Below, in pieces: positions 27,470 to 36,995 of a DNA stretch of 64,000 nucleotides. The notes beneath the pieces are model-generated. The model was not told where the DNA came from, did not search any database, and saw nothing but the letters and a program-made list of their open reading frames with translations. The stretch is from Segatella paludivivens DSM 17968 = JCM 13650. GTDB lineage: Bacteria > Bacteroidota > Bacteroidia > Bacteroidales > Bacteroidaceae. Position numbers and translations under genes: made by a program. The stretch is from contig NZ_KB890627.1 in the NCBI RefSeq assembly GCF_000373185.1, positions 142,327-206,326 of the forward strand. Reading direction: 5' to 3'. The first letter of the stretch is position 1, and each line of letters starts with the position of its first letter.

Positions 27470-27526
27470 TATTTGAGAATTTTGATGAAAGAAATCAAAA
27501 TGGAGTAGATAAAAACAAGCATAGAA

Positions 27527-28837
27527 ATGAAAAAATATATATTACTTTACATAGCTGTTATGGTGGCTATGCAAATTTATGCACAGACTGACACAATCGC
27601 AAACGAGCGATTTACGATTCATGCACAAACGACAGTAATAAATCAATATAAGCCTGGGTTTAACGCTAAATATTCTGGCATAAATAGTTTGAAAACTGCG
27701 ACCGAAAGCCAAACCTCTATTACTGCTACACTTTTTGCGGGTGTTAGAATGTGGAAAGGTGCAAGCTTTTATATTAATCCTGAGATCGCTGGTGGTTCTG
27801 GCATTAGCGGAGCATTAGGTATTGCGGCAGCTACAAATGGAGAAACTTTTCGTATTGGTGATCCTGCACCACACATTTATGTAGCTCGCGTATTCTTTAG
27901 ACAGGTTTTGCCGTTGACTCAAGAAACCGTTTCTCAAACAAGTGATAGTAACCAATTAGCTGGAGATTTACCAACTAAGTATTTGGCATTTACTATAGGT
28001 AAAATTGGTATTGCTGATTTTTTTGATGATAATAAGTTTAGTCATGATCCCCGTACTCAATTTATGAGTTGGGCTTTAATGGATAGTGGCGCATGGGACT
28101 ATCCTGCTAACACAAGAGGTTATACACCGAGTCTTGTCTTAGAATTGGTAACACCCAAGCATGAATTGAGATACGGAATGTCGTTAGTCCCCTTAACTGC
28201 AAATGGAAATAAAATGAACTGGAATATTTCAAAATCATGTTCATACACGCTTGAATATACACATCGTTATAACCTGAACGAGTTAGCTGGAGCAATACGA
28301 TTACTTACATTCTTTACAACAACCAAGATGGGAAATTACAGACAAAGCATTAATCAACAACCTGTCAATCCTAATATTGAGGATACCCGAAAATATGGTA
28401 ATACAAAATTTGGCTTTGCTTTAAATGCAGAACAGAATATAACAAACGATTTAGGCAGTTTTCTCAGAGCAAGTTGGAATAATGGACGTAATGAAACATG
28501 GGCTTTTACCGAAATAGACCATTCTGTTAGTGGAGGCTTTTCTCTAACAGGAAAGAAATGGAAAAGAGAAAATGACAATGTAGGATTAGCTTATGTCGTA
28601 TCAGGTCTATCAAAAGATCATAGAGAATATCTAAAAGCAGGCGGTACAGGCTTTATGCTTGGCGATGGCAATCTTAATTATACCAATGAACATTTGGTAG
28701 AGCTTTATTACTCTGCAGAGTTGAGAAAAAATCTTTATTTAACTGGTGCTTATCAATTCTTAGTTAATCCCGGATACAATAAAGATCGCACAGGTCCTGT
28801 CAACATTCTCTCTGTTCGTCTCCATGCTATATTGTAA
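27527..28837 (+). CDS. OprB-like outer-membrane porin
   Basis: A 436-residue protein with a signal peptide ending YAQ (residue 20). The mature part begins with FTIHAQTTVINQYKPGFNAKYSG and then shows GVRMWKGASFYINPEIAGGSGISGA, features of the carbohydrate-selective porin OprB family. The alternating pattern and final NILSVRLHAIL suit a 16-stranded barrel. It starts 57 bases after mgtA on the same strand with no terminator between, so both may respond to the same signal. A role as outer-membrane entry route for Mg2+ or its complexes is inference. Confidence 0.75.
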   Translation: MKKYILLYIAVMVAMQIYAQTDTIANERFTIHAQTTVINQYKPGFNAKYSGINSLKTATESQTSITATLFAGVRMWKGASFYINPEIAGGSGISGALGIAAATNGETFRIGDPAPHIYVARVFFRQVLPLTQETVSQTSDSNQLAGDLPTKYLAFTIGKIGIADFFDDNKFSHDPRTQFMSWALMDSGAWDYPANTRGYTPSLVLELVTPKHELRYGMSLVPLTANGNKMNWNISKSCSYTLEYTHRYNLNELAGAIRLLTFFTTTKMGNYRQSINQQPVNPNIEDTRKYGNTKFGFALNAEQNITNDLGSFLRASWNNGRNETWAFTEIDHSVSGGFSLTGKKWKRENDNVGLAYVVSGLSKDHREYLKAGGTGFMLGDGNLNYTNEHLVELYYSAELRKNLYLTGAYQFLVNPGYNKDRTGPVNILSVRLHAIL

Positions 28838-28840
28838 TTT

Positions 28841-28887
28841 TTAATTATGAAGGTTGTATTTATCATAAATTCAACCTTCATAATTAA
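28841..28887 (+). terminator. Terminator after the porin gene
   Basis: A perfect 16-bp stem (28841-28856 with 28872-28887) with a 15-base loop lies 3 bases after the porin stop codon. There is no long T-run after it, but a stem of this size at this place is most easily read as the end of the mgtA-porin transcript. Confidence 0.75.
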
Positions 28888-30019
28888 CTGTTGTTATGTC
28901 TAGAGTTTGAGTCTAGATATATTGGTGATGATTTGAATTTTGTCTACTTAAGATGGCTTCCCTGCGTGTTTTCAAAGCTACGGTATATCTGACAAAGCCT
29001 TTATGGGGATAACGAAACGTAGCTTGCAAGATTCAGCTACATCTACTTGTGTCATTTTAGGGATGGAATGTATTCTATGAGTGAATTTGTCAAAGAACCG
29101 TTGGCTGTATCTGAGGAACTGAGGATGTGAAAGTAGATTCAGTAAACGAGAACAGAATTTTCAAGCTTGTTTAAATGTTCTGCCGAATTCCGCTGAATTC
29201 TCGGCAAAGATACTGTAAGATTTTTATTCATACAATGAAATCAAGTTTGAGCTGTTAGCCAAAGTTTCAATTACTGGTGCTACACATAATAATACACGCG
29301 CATACGCACACTTTCGACTTTTCAAAAATACTAGTGTCGAAATGTCTATCCGTTGAATGTCAACTTGTTAGACTTCTTTTCGAGAATAATCAAGTGACGA
29401 AAATGTGTCAAGCAAAAATCTAATTGCATAATTTTCTAATGCAATTTTGCAAGCAAACTAGGTTCCATTTCGTGTTACTTTACCGAGTGATAAGGCCCTT
29501 ATCACTCCCCAAAACAACATAAATCACAATGCATTTCTTCGTAAAACGCATGATAAAATTTGAGGCTTCTTCGTCATATCACCGTCACCATATATTATTA
29601 AAAATGACAGATAACATATTGATATTCATCATGTTGACATTTCGACACTAGTATTTTTAAAAACTCCTAAGTGCGCGTGTGCATGCACGTACATTATATA
29701 TATAGAAATAAATAACGTAGCTAAAACGTAGCTCACGAAGCTAAAATGACCTAGCTACGTATCTTCAATCCCTCTGTTTATAGGCTTTGAGAGTGATAAT
29801 GTAGCTCCGTAGCTAAATAATACAAAAAACGCAGGGGATATACTTAATGTCACTCGCTCATCTCTTATAAACAAAGGCTTTATGACATTAGTGGCATTCA
29901 ATAAACTTTTTCTTGTAGATGTATCTTTATGATTTATATAGTAGGATGGGAGAGAATATAAAAATAGGAGAATACATTTTGTATTCTCCTACTTGATTTA
30001 TTGTTTAATAAGAATATCT
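28888..30019. other. Gene-free, repeat-rich region
   Basis: About 1.1 kb without a credible coding frame. It contains scattered copies of ACGTAGCT and its complement (28976-28982, 29017-29024, 29715-29722, 29726-29733, 29735-29742 as ACGAAGCT, 29752-29760, 29801-29814). It also holds the inverted-repeat element at 29324-29658 and alternating purine-pyrimidine runs (29294-29310, 29671-29690). It looks like decayed accessory DNA. Confidence 0.6.
29324..29658. repeat. Inverted-repeat element, copy 1
   Basis: A perfect 23-bp inverted repeat (29324-29346 with 29636-29658) bounds 289 bases. The left 87 bases align without gaps to 54791-54877 at about 70 percent identity, so the two gaps in this window share a common element. 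Outside the arms lie CACGCGCAT-type alternating tracts. No transposase or intact gene is inside. In one frame the arms read FKNTSVEMSI, so a gene relic is possible. Confidence 0.65.
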
Positions 30020-31606
30020 TTATTTAATCCAACGAGGGTCACCTGTCTTTGAAGATTTCAAATCATCAGTCTTTACTGTAAAATCATGATTTGCATAGTC
30101 TGCATAGCTAGGATTGTAACTAGTACCAGTATTGTCATAGACGGTTATACCTGTGTTTGTTTTATCATCAGTCGCTTGAACAAAGTTTGGTGAGTTATAG
30201 TAGTTGTTACCACTGAAACTCGGAATGATTGTTGTTGCAAATTTACAGAACAAACCAGTTGAATTACTTACGATATTATTTGTAAAGGCTATGGAAGTTC
30301 CAGTGAATCTTACATAGAAAATACCCTTATTTACAGAGCCCAGACCATCAAGTGTGTTGTGGTCAACGCTGATGTATGGAGCAACTCCAGGGAAACTGCT
30401 AGCCTTGTTATCGTATCTAAAGAAGTCACGACAAGAGATAGCGTAAACTGTGTTGTTTGTGAATGTCAAATTGTGGATTGCACCTGCTCTGCAATCAAGG
30501 AAATCACTTGCTGTGCTAATGTTGTGGATGATATTGTTGTTAATTTTTAAATTTGTAATATCAGATGCTACATTCACATAATAAACACCACCTGTATATC
30601 CTTTGACTTCACAACCTTCGATAGTTAAATCGCCAAATTTGCCTGCTGTCTTGTAGTCTGCAACATACTTGATTGTAACATTGTTGTTTCCGTCAAGAAC
30701 AAGTTGTGTTAAGCTAAGTGCTGCACCATCGCTGAGTTGGAAACCTCCTTGTATTATAGCCTTGTCGTAAGAGCGTACAGACTTGATAGCGATGCTCTTG
30801 TTAAGAGGCATGTTTCCATCTATTGTGTTTATTGGATATGTACCTGGCATCAATGCTAAAACGTCACCATCTTTTGCATTGTCAATACAGGTTTTAAGAT
30901 CACTACCTGCTTTAACAAGGGTTGCGCCACCTAAATCAATTGCAGTCTTTACACTTACGGTACCTCTTGTCTTTGTGTTATTATACAGTTTGATTGTGTA
31001 GCTTGTTTCTGGAGAAAGTCCACTGATAGTAGCCTTTCCTGAAGCAATCTCATCTGCTGTTACAGTGTGTGAGATTACATTTGATGCGAAAGAACCATCA
31101 GCCGTAGCCACGATAGAAGTTGCAGTTTGTCCTGCCGGCCATTTCAAAGTTACAGTAGTTGCTGTAATGTCAGTCTCTTCATTTACGGCACTGAGAATAT
31201 TTTCAGGATCAGTTTCAGCATAAGCCGTACTCCATTTAGAGTCTCTTGAAGAATCATCCTTTGTTATGGCTTTAATTCTGAACGAGTATTTAGTCTCACC
31301 TTGAAGACTGCTTACTGTGTAAGGAATGGCGCTGGCTAGAACGCCAGTAATTGTTTTCACAGGAGTTCCCGCAAAAGTAAGACTGTCATCTTGGAACACC
31401 TCTATGGTATAGCTGTCTGCATTAGACTTGTTCCAAGTAAGTTTTACGTTTGTCTTGTTGACGACCTTTGCGGTCAATTCAACTGGAGCGTAGTTTCGGT
31501 CGAGAATCAAACTTGTTATCTCGTCCATTTGATCACTGCAAGAACTCACTGCAACGATGGTCGCAAGTCCAAGCAGGTATTTTGATATATTATTTATAAT
31601 CTTCAT
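30020..31606 (-). CDS. Surface lipoprotein with fibronectin-III, DUF4957 and DUF5123-type domains
   Basis: Started at 31606, the protein has a lipoprotein signal (MKIINNISKYLLGLATIVAVSSC); an upstream in-frame start at 31642 would overlap the SusD gene. Two fibronectin-type III-like domains occupy about residues 35-230 (VELTAKVVNKTNVKLTWNKS, TDITATTVTLKWPAGQ). The rest is a right-handed parallel beta-helix like pattern (DLTIEGCEVKGYTGGVYYV, LKINNNIIHNI, LTFTNNTVYAI, ISVDHNTLDG, IAFTNNIVSN), matching the DUF4957/DUF5123 pair found beside SusD in pectin loci. It probably binds or processes pectin at the cell surface. It follows SusD by 20 bases. Confidence 0.85.
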   Translation of the reverse strand: MKIINNISKYLLGLATIVAVSSCSDQMDEITSLILDRNYAPVELTAKVVNKTNVKLTWNKSNADSYTIEVFQDDSLTFAGTPVKTITGVLASAIPYTVSSLQGETKYSFRIKAITKDDSSRDSKWSTAYAETDPENILSAVNEETDITATTVTLKWPAGQTATSIVATADGSFASNVISHTVTADEIASGKATISGLSPETSYTIKLYNNTKTRGTVSVKTAIDLGGATLVKAGSDLKTCIDNAKDGDVLALMPGTYPINTIDGNMPLNKSIAIKSVRSYDKAIIQGGFQLSDGAALSLTQLVLDGNNNVTIKYVADYKTAGKFGDLTIEGCEVKGYTGGVYYVNVASDITNLKINNNIIHNISTASDFLDCRAGAIHNLTFTNNTVYAISCRDFFRYDNKASSFPGVAPYISVDHNTLDGLGSVNKGIFYVRFTGTSIAFTNNIVSNSTGLFCKFATTIIPSFSGNNYYNSPNFVQATDDKTNTGITVYDNTGTSYNPSYADYANHDFTVKTDDLKSSKTGDPRWIK

Positions 31607-31626
31607 AATCTTAGGAATTTTATATA

Positions 31627-33435
31627 TTAAAATCCGAGCCATGTATTGTTTAGCTTACCATTACTGTTATCTATGAAAGTTTGCCAGATAGGCCAGATAG
31701 CATGTGTACTTGGTTTGTTGATATATAGACCGTTTACAAGGTCGTCATCAATCTTTAAAATACCAGTTTTTGAGTCTGGTTCAAGCCATGAAGTCTTTTC
31801 GTATCCATTCAAGCTAACAAGGTTTGCACCTTCATCATCTGTATCACCATGATTAAGACCATAGATAAGAAGGGTTTCACCATCTGTGGCAGTCTTGGTA
31901 TATACACTTCCTGGTAAGTCTGCGTAAGCACCAGTGCGAGTTCTTAATGCCTGCATCTTTGTCTTTGCTTCAGCAAGTTTGTCATCAATAAGGTTCCAAC
32001 GTATAAGGTCAGCTTTTCTAAGTTGTTCACCAGCAAATTCAAGTCCGCGCTGTTCAACAATACCATTGAAGAATGCGTCTTTGTTTGCAGTATATTTATT
32101 CTTAAGAGTAGCAACCTTCTCTGCTGGTAATACACGTGACAACACCGGTTCCATATATCCCCATGCATCGCTAGGACCACTAAGTTGGTTAATGGCTTCT
32201 GCTGCCATCAGATAAATATCAGCCATTCGCATATACTGGAAGTTTAAACCGTCATCATTTGTTGATGTTACGATACGATTCATCCATTCATAACGAAGTT
32301 TACCGAAACACCATTTGTTTACTTTGCGCAGTTGCTGCTTTGCTTGTGATTCGTTACTCCAGTCGTAAGGTACACATGTGATATCACGACGAACATCCTC
32401 ATTGTCATAATCATAATACAAATAAGGTAAAGGACCGTTTACACCGCCTTGTGCTTGCTTTGTATACTGGTCTTTGGCATTATGCTTAACACCCCAAGTA
32501 TATAGTACACGTCCACGACCGTCAGAGAAAGGAATTTCCCAAAGGCTTTCATTTCCAGCATCGGTATTATCCTTGCAAAGGTTCGTGAAGTTTGTTTTGA
32601 AGTCACCTAACTTATTCTTTCCACTGTTGATGACATCTTCGCATTCATCACGTGCAATCTTATACATATTGTCTACTGAAAGGGCAGGATCGTTACTTCT
32701 TCTTACAGTTCCGTCTGCACGGTAACTATATCCCGCTGCATAAAGTGCGATGCGTGCACGGAGTCCCTTTACGAAAGACTTGCTGACACGCTCAACGTTC
32801 TTAGTCTTATCATTGTCGTTAGGCCATGGCATCATATCTTCAGCTTCCTTGAGATCAGAAAGCAGTCTTATGTAGATCGAATCACGATCAGTGCGTTCCT
32901 GATACATAGTACTTGTAGAAATAGGCTGAAAGCGTGCAGGAACATCTCCCCATCCCTTTATCAAGTCAAGATAAAGTACGGCACGAAGAGTCATACCCTC
33001 ACCGAGCAATTGTGCCATTTCTGGACGACTTGCAGGGGTTCCATATTGCTTTATAGCGTCTATTACCATGTTGGCACGTTCAATACCTTCATAAAACTTT
33101 GCATACGCATTGTTTGATGTATTCATAAGAGTATTGTTTGGTGTAGCGTTGTAAGCACATAGGTCATTCTTTCCACCGTCTGGTGTTTGTGCCAAAGTTG
33201 GGACATTCATCATCTCTACATCGGTGTTCATTCCGTAATATGGAATGAAACGACCACGATAGGAGTTAGTCTCTCCAAATGACTGGTGAATACCCATTAT
33301 GGCAGATTCTGCCATTTTCTCTGTATATCCAACAACACTTGGGTCAAGCGAAGATTGGTTTGGTGCATCCATGTCGCAAGAACTTAGTCCGGCTAATGAT
33401 AATGCAAGTATTGATAGCTTTATATATTTTTTCAT
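31627..33435 (-). CDS. SusD/RagB family nutrient-binding lipoprotein
   Basis: A 602-residue surface lipoprotein (signal MKKYIKLSILALSLAGLSSC). Typical SusD features include YGTPASRPEMAQLLGEGMTLRAVLYLDLIKGWGDVP and the C-terminal block FFNGIVEQRGLEFAGEQLRKADLIRWNLIDDKL. It captures oligosaccharides and caps the SusC channel. A strong Shine-Dalgarno (AGGAGG on the minus strand, near 33443-33448) precedes the start, which is unusual in this phylum. It lies 19 bases after the SusC gene. Confidence 0.95.
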   Translation of the reverse strand: MKKYIKLSILALSLAGLSSCDMDAPNQSSLDPSVVGYTEKMAESAIMGIHQSFGETNSYRGRFIPYYGMNTDVEMMNVPTLAQTPDGGKNDLCAYNATPNNTLMNTSNNAYAKFYEGIERANMVIDAIKQYGTPASRPEMAQLLGEGMTLRAVLYLDLIKGWGDVPARFQPISTSTMYQERTDRDSIYIRLLSDLKEAEDMMPWPNDNDKTKNVERVSKSFVKGLRARIALYAAGYSYRADGTVRRSNDPALSVDNMYKIARDECEDVINSGKNKLGDFKTNFTNLCKDNTDAGNESLWEIPFSDGRGRVLYTWGVKHNAKDQYTKQAQGGVNGPLPYLYYDYDNEDVRRDITCVPYDWSNESQAKQQLRKVNKWCFGKLRYEWMNRIVTSTNDDGLNFQYMRMADIYLMAAEAINQLSGPSDAWGYMEPVLSRVLPAEKVATLKNKYTANKDAFFNGIVEQRGLEFAGEQLRKADLIRWNLIDDKLAEAKTKMQALRTRTGAYADLPGSVYTKTATDGETLLIYGLNHGDTDDEGANLVSLNGYEKTSWLEPDSKTGILKIDDDLVNGLYINKPSTHAIWPIWQTFIDNSNGKLNNTWLGF

Positions 33436-33454
33436 TTTTAAATCCTCCTACGTA

Positions 33455-36400
33455 TTAGAAATTCAAGTTCAAACCAATAACAAACTGACGACTCTTTGGA
33501 TATCCAGAGTAGTCAACTCCTGGTGTAAGGTTTGTTCTGCGCATTGTTGACACTTCAGGATCATAGCCTGAATAACTTGTGATGCAGAACACATTGTAAG
33601 CAGTAACATAGAAACGAAGGCTGTTTATGCCCATTCTGTTTGTAACGAGCTGTGGCAGTGTATAGCCAAGTGTCAATGTGTTAAGACGAAGGAAAGATCC
33701 GTCTTCTACTGACCAATCAGAGAATACCATTCTGTCAGTGTATGGAGAGAACTCTGTTGTAGTAGCATTAAGTTCTTTCAATCTTGCAGGATCGTTCGAA
33801 ATCAAACCTGTTGCTGGATCAAGGTTTGTCCAACGGTTACCAGCAGCCATTGTGCTTAACATGTTACGGTATTGGTACTTACCTGTTGTAGAGAATTCTA
33901 TCTTGTTGGCATTGTATATGTCGTTGCCAACACTGAAATTAAAGTTTGCACTCAAGTCAAATCCATAAGCATGGGCGTTGATGCCGAAACCACCTGTGAA
34001 ATCAGGGTTAGCATTACCGATGATAGTTTTATCGCTTGTGTCAATTTTACCGTCACCTGCATCTGCTTTACCATCACCGTTGGTATCTACTGTTAGTTGG
34101 TCTACCAACTTCATTGAACCTGGACGAATCTGACCTACAACATTAGTGGCATCAGCTACACCACTCTTGAGTATCCATTTCTTTTTTGTAGCGTCATAAC
34201 CTGTGAAGTCATCAACTTCATAGCGACCAGCTGACTTATAACCATACATCTGACCTACAGAACCACCAACAGCAATCCAATAGTCGTTTCCTATTTCAGA
34301 TGAAGCCCAGTAGCTTTCTGCACCAAAGTCGTTCATCATACCAAGACTCTTGATTTTAGACTTATTGAAACCAATGTTTCCATTTAAATCAATTCCCCAG
34401 TTCTTCGCATTTATAGCGTGCCAAGTGAAAGAAGCTTCAAGGCCTTTGTTCTCTGTCTTACCCATGTTTCTGTATTGGTAGTCATAGCCAGTTCCTGATA
34501 CAGGGAAGGCGATAAGTAAGTCTTTTGTCGTGTTAATGTATGCCTCAACAGAACCAGTTAGTTTACCACCCCAAAGGGTAAAGTCAAGACCAAGGTTACG
34601 TGTAATTGTTGTTTCCCATTTCAAGTCAGGATTTGACATGTATGTAGAAGGTGCCCAATAGTTGCTGATACCGTTAATCCAAGATGTAGTATTGTTTTCA
34701 TACACCTGTGTCAACTGTCCTGAAGGAATATTATTGTTACCAGCAGTACCGTAACTGAAACGAAGTTTCAAGTCATCAAGCCACTTTGATGTACCCTTCA
34801 TGAAAGGTTCTGAAGATATACGCCAAGCAGCAGCTGCAGATGGGAAATATCCCCAACGGTTTTCTTTAGAAAACTTAGAAGAAGCATCTGCACGGAATGT
34901 CGCGCTTAAAAGATACTTATCCTTGAAATTATAGTTAGCACGTCCAAAGAAAGACAACAACTTGTCGTCAGGATAGTAATAGTCCTTAATCATATAAGGA
35001 GTACCCTGTGTTGAGAGTCTCCATGCGTCTTCAGCCATGTAGTTTACAGGGAAGCCGTGAATAATGTTTGTGTTTACTCTTTCTTTTGTTACGATATACT
35101 CATGACCCAACATTACGTTAAGACTGTGGTCTTTGCTGTTCAATAGTTTTTTAAAGTCATAACTTATAGTGTTTGTATTGCGGAAACTATGACGATCTGT
35201 CTGCTGAAGCTGTGTAGCAGGCATATTCTGATTTTCGCTTGCAGGTACGTTCTTTACATAATATGTAGTAGTACCCCAGAATCTCTTGTCATAGTTTGAT
35301 GTGAGGTCGTAGCCGAATTCTGTCTTTGCAGTAAAGTTATCGAATATTTCCCAACCGAAATCGCCGGCTAAGTTAAGATTCTTTCTGTTTTGAAGACGGT
35401 CGTTGTCATAAACAGACTGTACTGGATTATATAGGTTACCAAGGTCGTCGTCGCCAGAACCGGAATCTGAAGTTAGGTTATTTATAGGGAATGGTGTATA
35501 GATTACAGAATATTTCAAACGTTTATCTGAATCGTATGTACTTGTAGCGTCGTTGGCACCACCACCACGAACATTAGTCATAGAATATCTAGCTTGTAAA
35601 TCAAAAGTAGTATTCTTTGTTGGTTTTGAATTTAACTTCAAAGAGAAGTTGTCGCGCTTGTAGTTACTTCCAAGCATGATTGCCTTATCGTTCATGTGGG
35701 CATAGCTGAAAGCATACTTTAATGCTTCTGTACCACCGTTGATATTGATGTTGTGGTTGAATGTGTGACCAGTACGACCGAATGTTATATCCTGCCAATC
35801 GTTGGTTGCGACATCATCATATAAATCAAGATCTTGATATGAACCAAAGAAATTTTCATAGTTAGATATTGATTCTCCACTCTTCAACTGTGCAAGTTCA
35901 TATTGCCATGTAGCATAATCTCTAGCGTTAAGAACATCTAGCTTTTTAGCGATTTTTTTAAAACTGTAATAAGCGTTATAGCTAACTTTAACTTTACCGC
36001 TTGTACCGCTCTTTGTTGTTACGAGGATAACACCGTTGGCACCACGAGAACCATAGATGGCTGTTGAAGATGCATCTTTTAATACAGTGATGTCTTCAAT
36101 GTCATTTGCTGGAATATCGCTGATGCTTTCAACAGGGAAACCGTCTACGATGAATAATGGTTCGTTGCTCTGTGTGATAGAACCACCACCACGCACGCGA
36201 ATCCTCATTTCAGCATCAGGCGAACCTTCTGTTGTCATGATTTGCACACCTGCCATCTTTCCAGTTAATGCTTCTGTAGCGTTGGCTACAGGAACAGCTT
36301 GCAGAGCCTCACTGTTTACTGTGGCAACAGATCCGGTCAAGTCTTTCTTCTTGACAGAACCGTAACCGATTACGACAACATCGTTAAGGCTTGTTGCCTC

Positions 36401-36700
36401 ATCGTCAAGAGTTACTTTGATAGAGTTTTTTCCTGCAACATTTACGACTTGTGGTTTCATACCAACATATGAAACTTTAACTTTCTTAGTGTTACCTTTT
36501 AGGTTTAGTGTAAAGTTACCGTCAACGTCAGTTACACCGCCATTACCTTGTACACCCTGTTCCATAACAGTTGCACCGATAACTGGTTCACCGGAGTTGT
36601 CCTTTACTGTACCTTTGATAGTTTGTGCTGACAAACTTCCGACGAATAACGACAGAAGGCAGACTAGCACAATTCGAAAATTTTTCAAGTTACCAGACAT
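33455..36700 (-). CDS. SusC/RagA family TonB-dependent outer-membrane transporter
   Basis: A 1081-residue transporter. The signal peptide ends SLSAQ, then comes the carboxypeptidase-like domain (TIKGTVKDNSGEPVIGATV, GMKPQVV), a TonB box region (SLNDVVVIGYGSVKKKDLTGS) and a plug with NATEALTGKMAGVQI and IEDITVLKDASSTAIYGSRG. The long C-terminal barrel ends RQFVIGLNLNF. No STN domain is present, so there is no sign of direct sigma/anti-sigma signalling. With SusD it imports oligosaccharides, here most likely pectin fragments given the GH28-GH105 gene next door. Confidence 0.96.
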   Translation of the reverse strand: MSGNLKNFRIVLVCLLSLFVGSLSAQTIKGTVKDNSGEPVIGATVMEQGVQGNGGVTDVDGNFTLNLKGNTKKVKVSYVGMKPQVVNVAGKNSIKVTLDDEATSLNDVVVIGYGSVKKKDLTGSVATVNSEALQAVPVANATEALTGKMAGVQIMTTEGSPDAEMRIRVRGGGSITQSNEPLFIVDGFPVESISDIPANDIEDITVLKDASSTAIYGSRGANGVILVTTKSGTSGKVKVSYNAYYSFKKIAKKLDVLNARDYATWQYELAQLKSGESISNYENFFGSYQDLDLYDDVATNDWQDITFGRTGHTFNHNININGGTEALKYAFSYAHMNDKAIMLGSNYKRDNFSLKLNSKPTKNTTFDLQARYSMTNVRGGGANDATSTYDSDKRLKYSVIYTPFPINNLTSDSGSGDDDLGNLYNPVQSVYDNDRLQNRKNLNLAGDFGWEIFDNFTAKTEFGYDLTSNYDKRFWGTTTYYVKNVPASENQNMPATQLQQTDRHSFRNTNTISYDFKKLLNSKDHSLNVMLGHEYIVTKERVNTNIIHGFPVNYMAEDAWRLSTQGTPYMIKDYYYPDDKLLSFFGRANYNFKDKYLLSATFRADASSKFSKENRWGYFPSAAAAWRISSEPFMKGTSKWLDDLKLRFSYGTAGNNNIPSGQLTQVYENNTTSWINGISNYWAPSTYMSNPDLKWETTITRNLGLDFTLWGGKLTGSVEAYINTTKDLLIAFPVSGTGYDYQYRNMGKTENKGLEASFTWHAINAKNWGIDLNGNIGFNKSKIKSLGMMNDFGAESYWASSEIGNDYWIAVGGSVGQMYGYKSAGRYEVDDFTGYDATKKKWILKSGVADATNVVGQIRPGSMKLVDQLTVDTNGDGKADAGDGKIDTSDKTIIGNANPDFTGGFGINAHAYGFDLSANFNFSVGNDIYNANKIEFSTTGKYQYRNMLSTMAAGNRWTNLDPATGLISNDPARLKELNATTTEFSPYTDRMVFSDWSVEDGSFLRLNTLTLGYTLPQLVTNRMGINSLRFYVTAYNVFCITSYSGYDPEVSTMRRTNLTPGVDYSGYPKSRQFVIGLNLNF

Positions 36701-36740
36701 ACGTTTTTTATTTTATTAGATTAGTAAAAATTTACATTCA

Positions 36741-36771
36741 CAAAAGTAATAAAAATATATTAACTATCAAA
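36741..36771 (-). promoter_or_regulatory. Promoter of the susC-susD operon
   Basis: Read on the minus strand: TTTG (36768-36771), 19 bases, TACTTTTG (36741-36748). Both boxes match the Bacteroidetes consensus and lie 41-71 bases before the SusC start. Confidence 0.65.
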
Positions 36772-36867
36772 CTAATAAATTGACAATAATATATGAAAAA
36801 TTGTCAAGTTATTGATTATCAGTGATATAGTGATAACTGTTGTTGCTGATTAATTATATTTGCAACA

Positions 36868-36899
36868 AAAAAAGAACTAACCTTTATGGCTAGTTCTTA
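36868..36899 (-). terminator. Terminator of the GH28-GH105 gene
   Basis: AAGAACTA (36873-36880) pairs with TAGTTCTT (36892-36899), with two further inner C-G pairs. On the minus strand the stem is followed by seven T. It separates the GH28-GH105 transcript from the susC promoter. Confidence 0.75.
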
Positions 36900-36995
36900 T
36901 ATGTGTAAAATGTTTGTATTGGTAAAAACTCACTATTTTAACATTTCCTATTTTGTTATGTTTACTTTGGTGGCGTCACAATTTTCAATTCTGTG

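Noticed and set aside
36856..36899. Plus-strand TATATTTG box followed by a hairpin, as a tiny RNA gene
   Set aside because: The hairpin has a T-run only on the minus strand, where it serves as the terminator of the GH28-GH105 gene; no -33 box was found for the plus strand.
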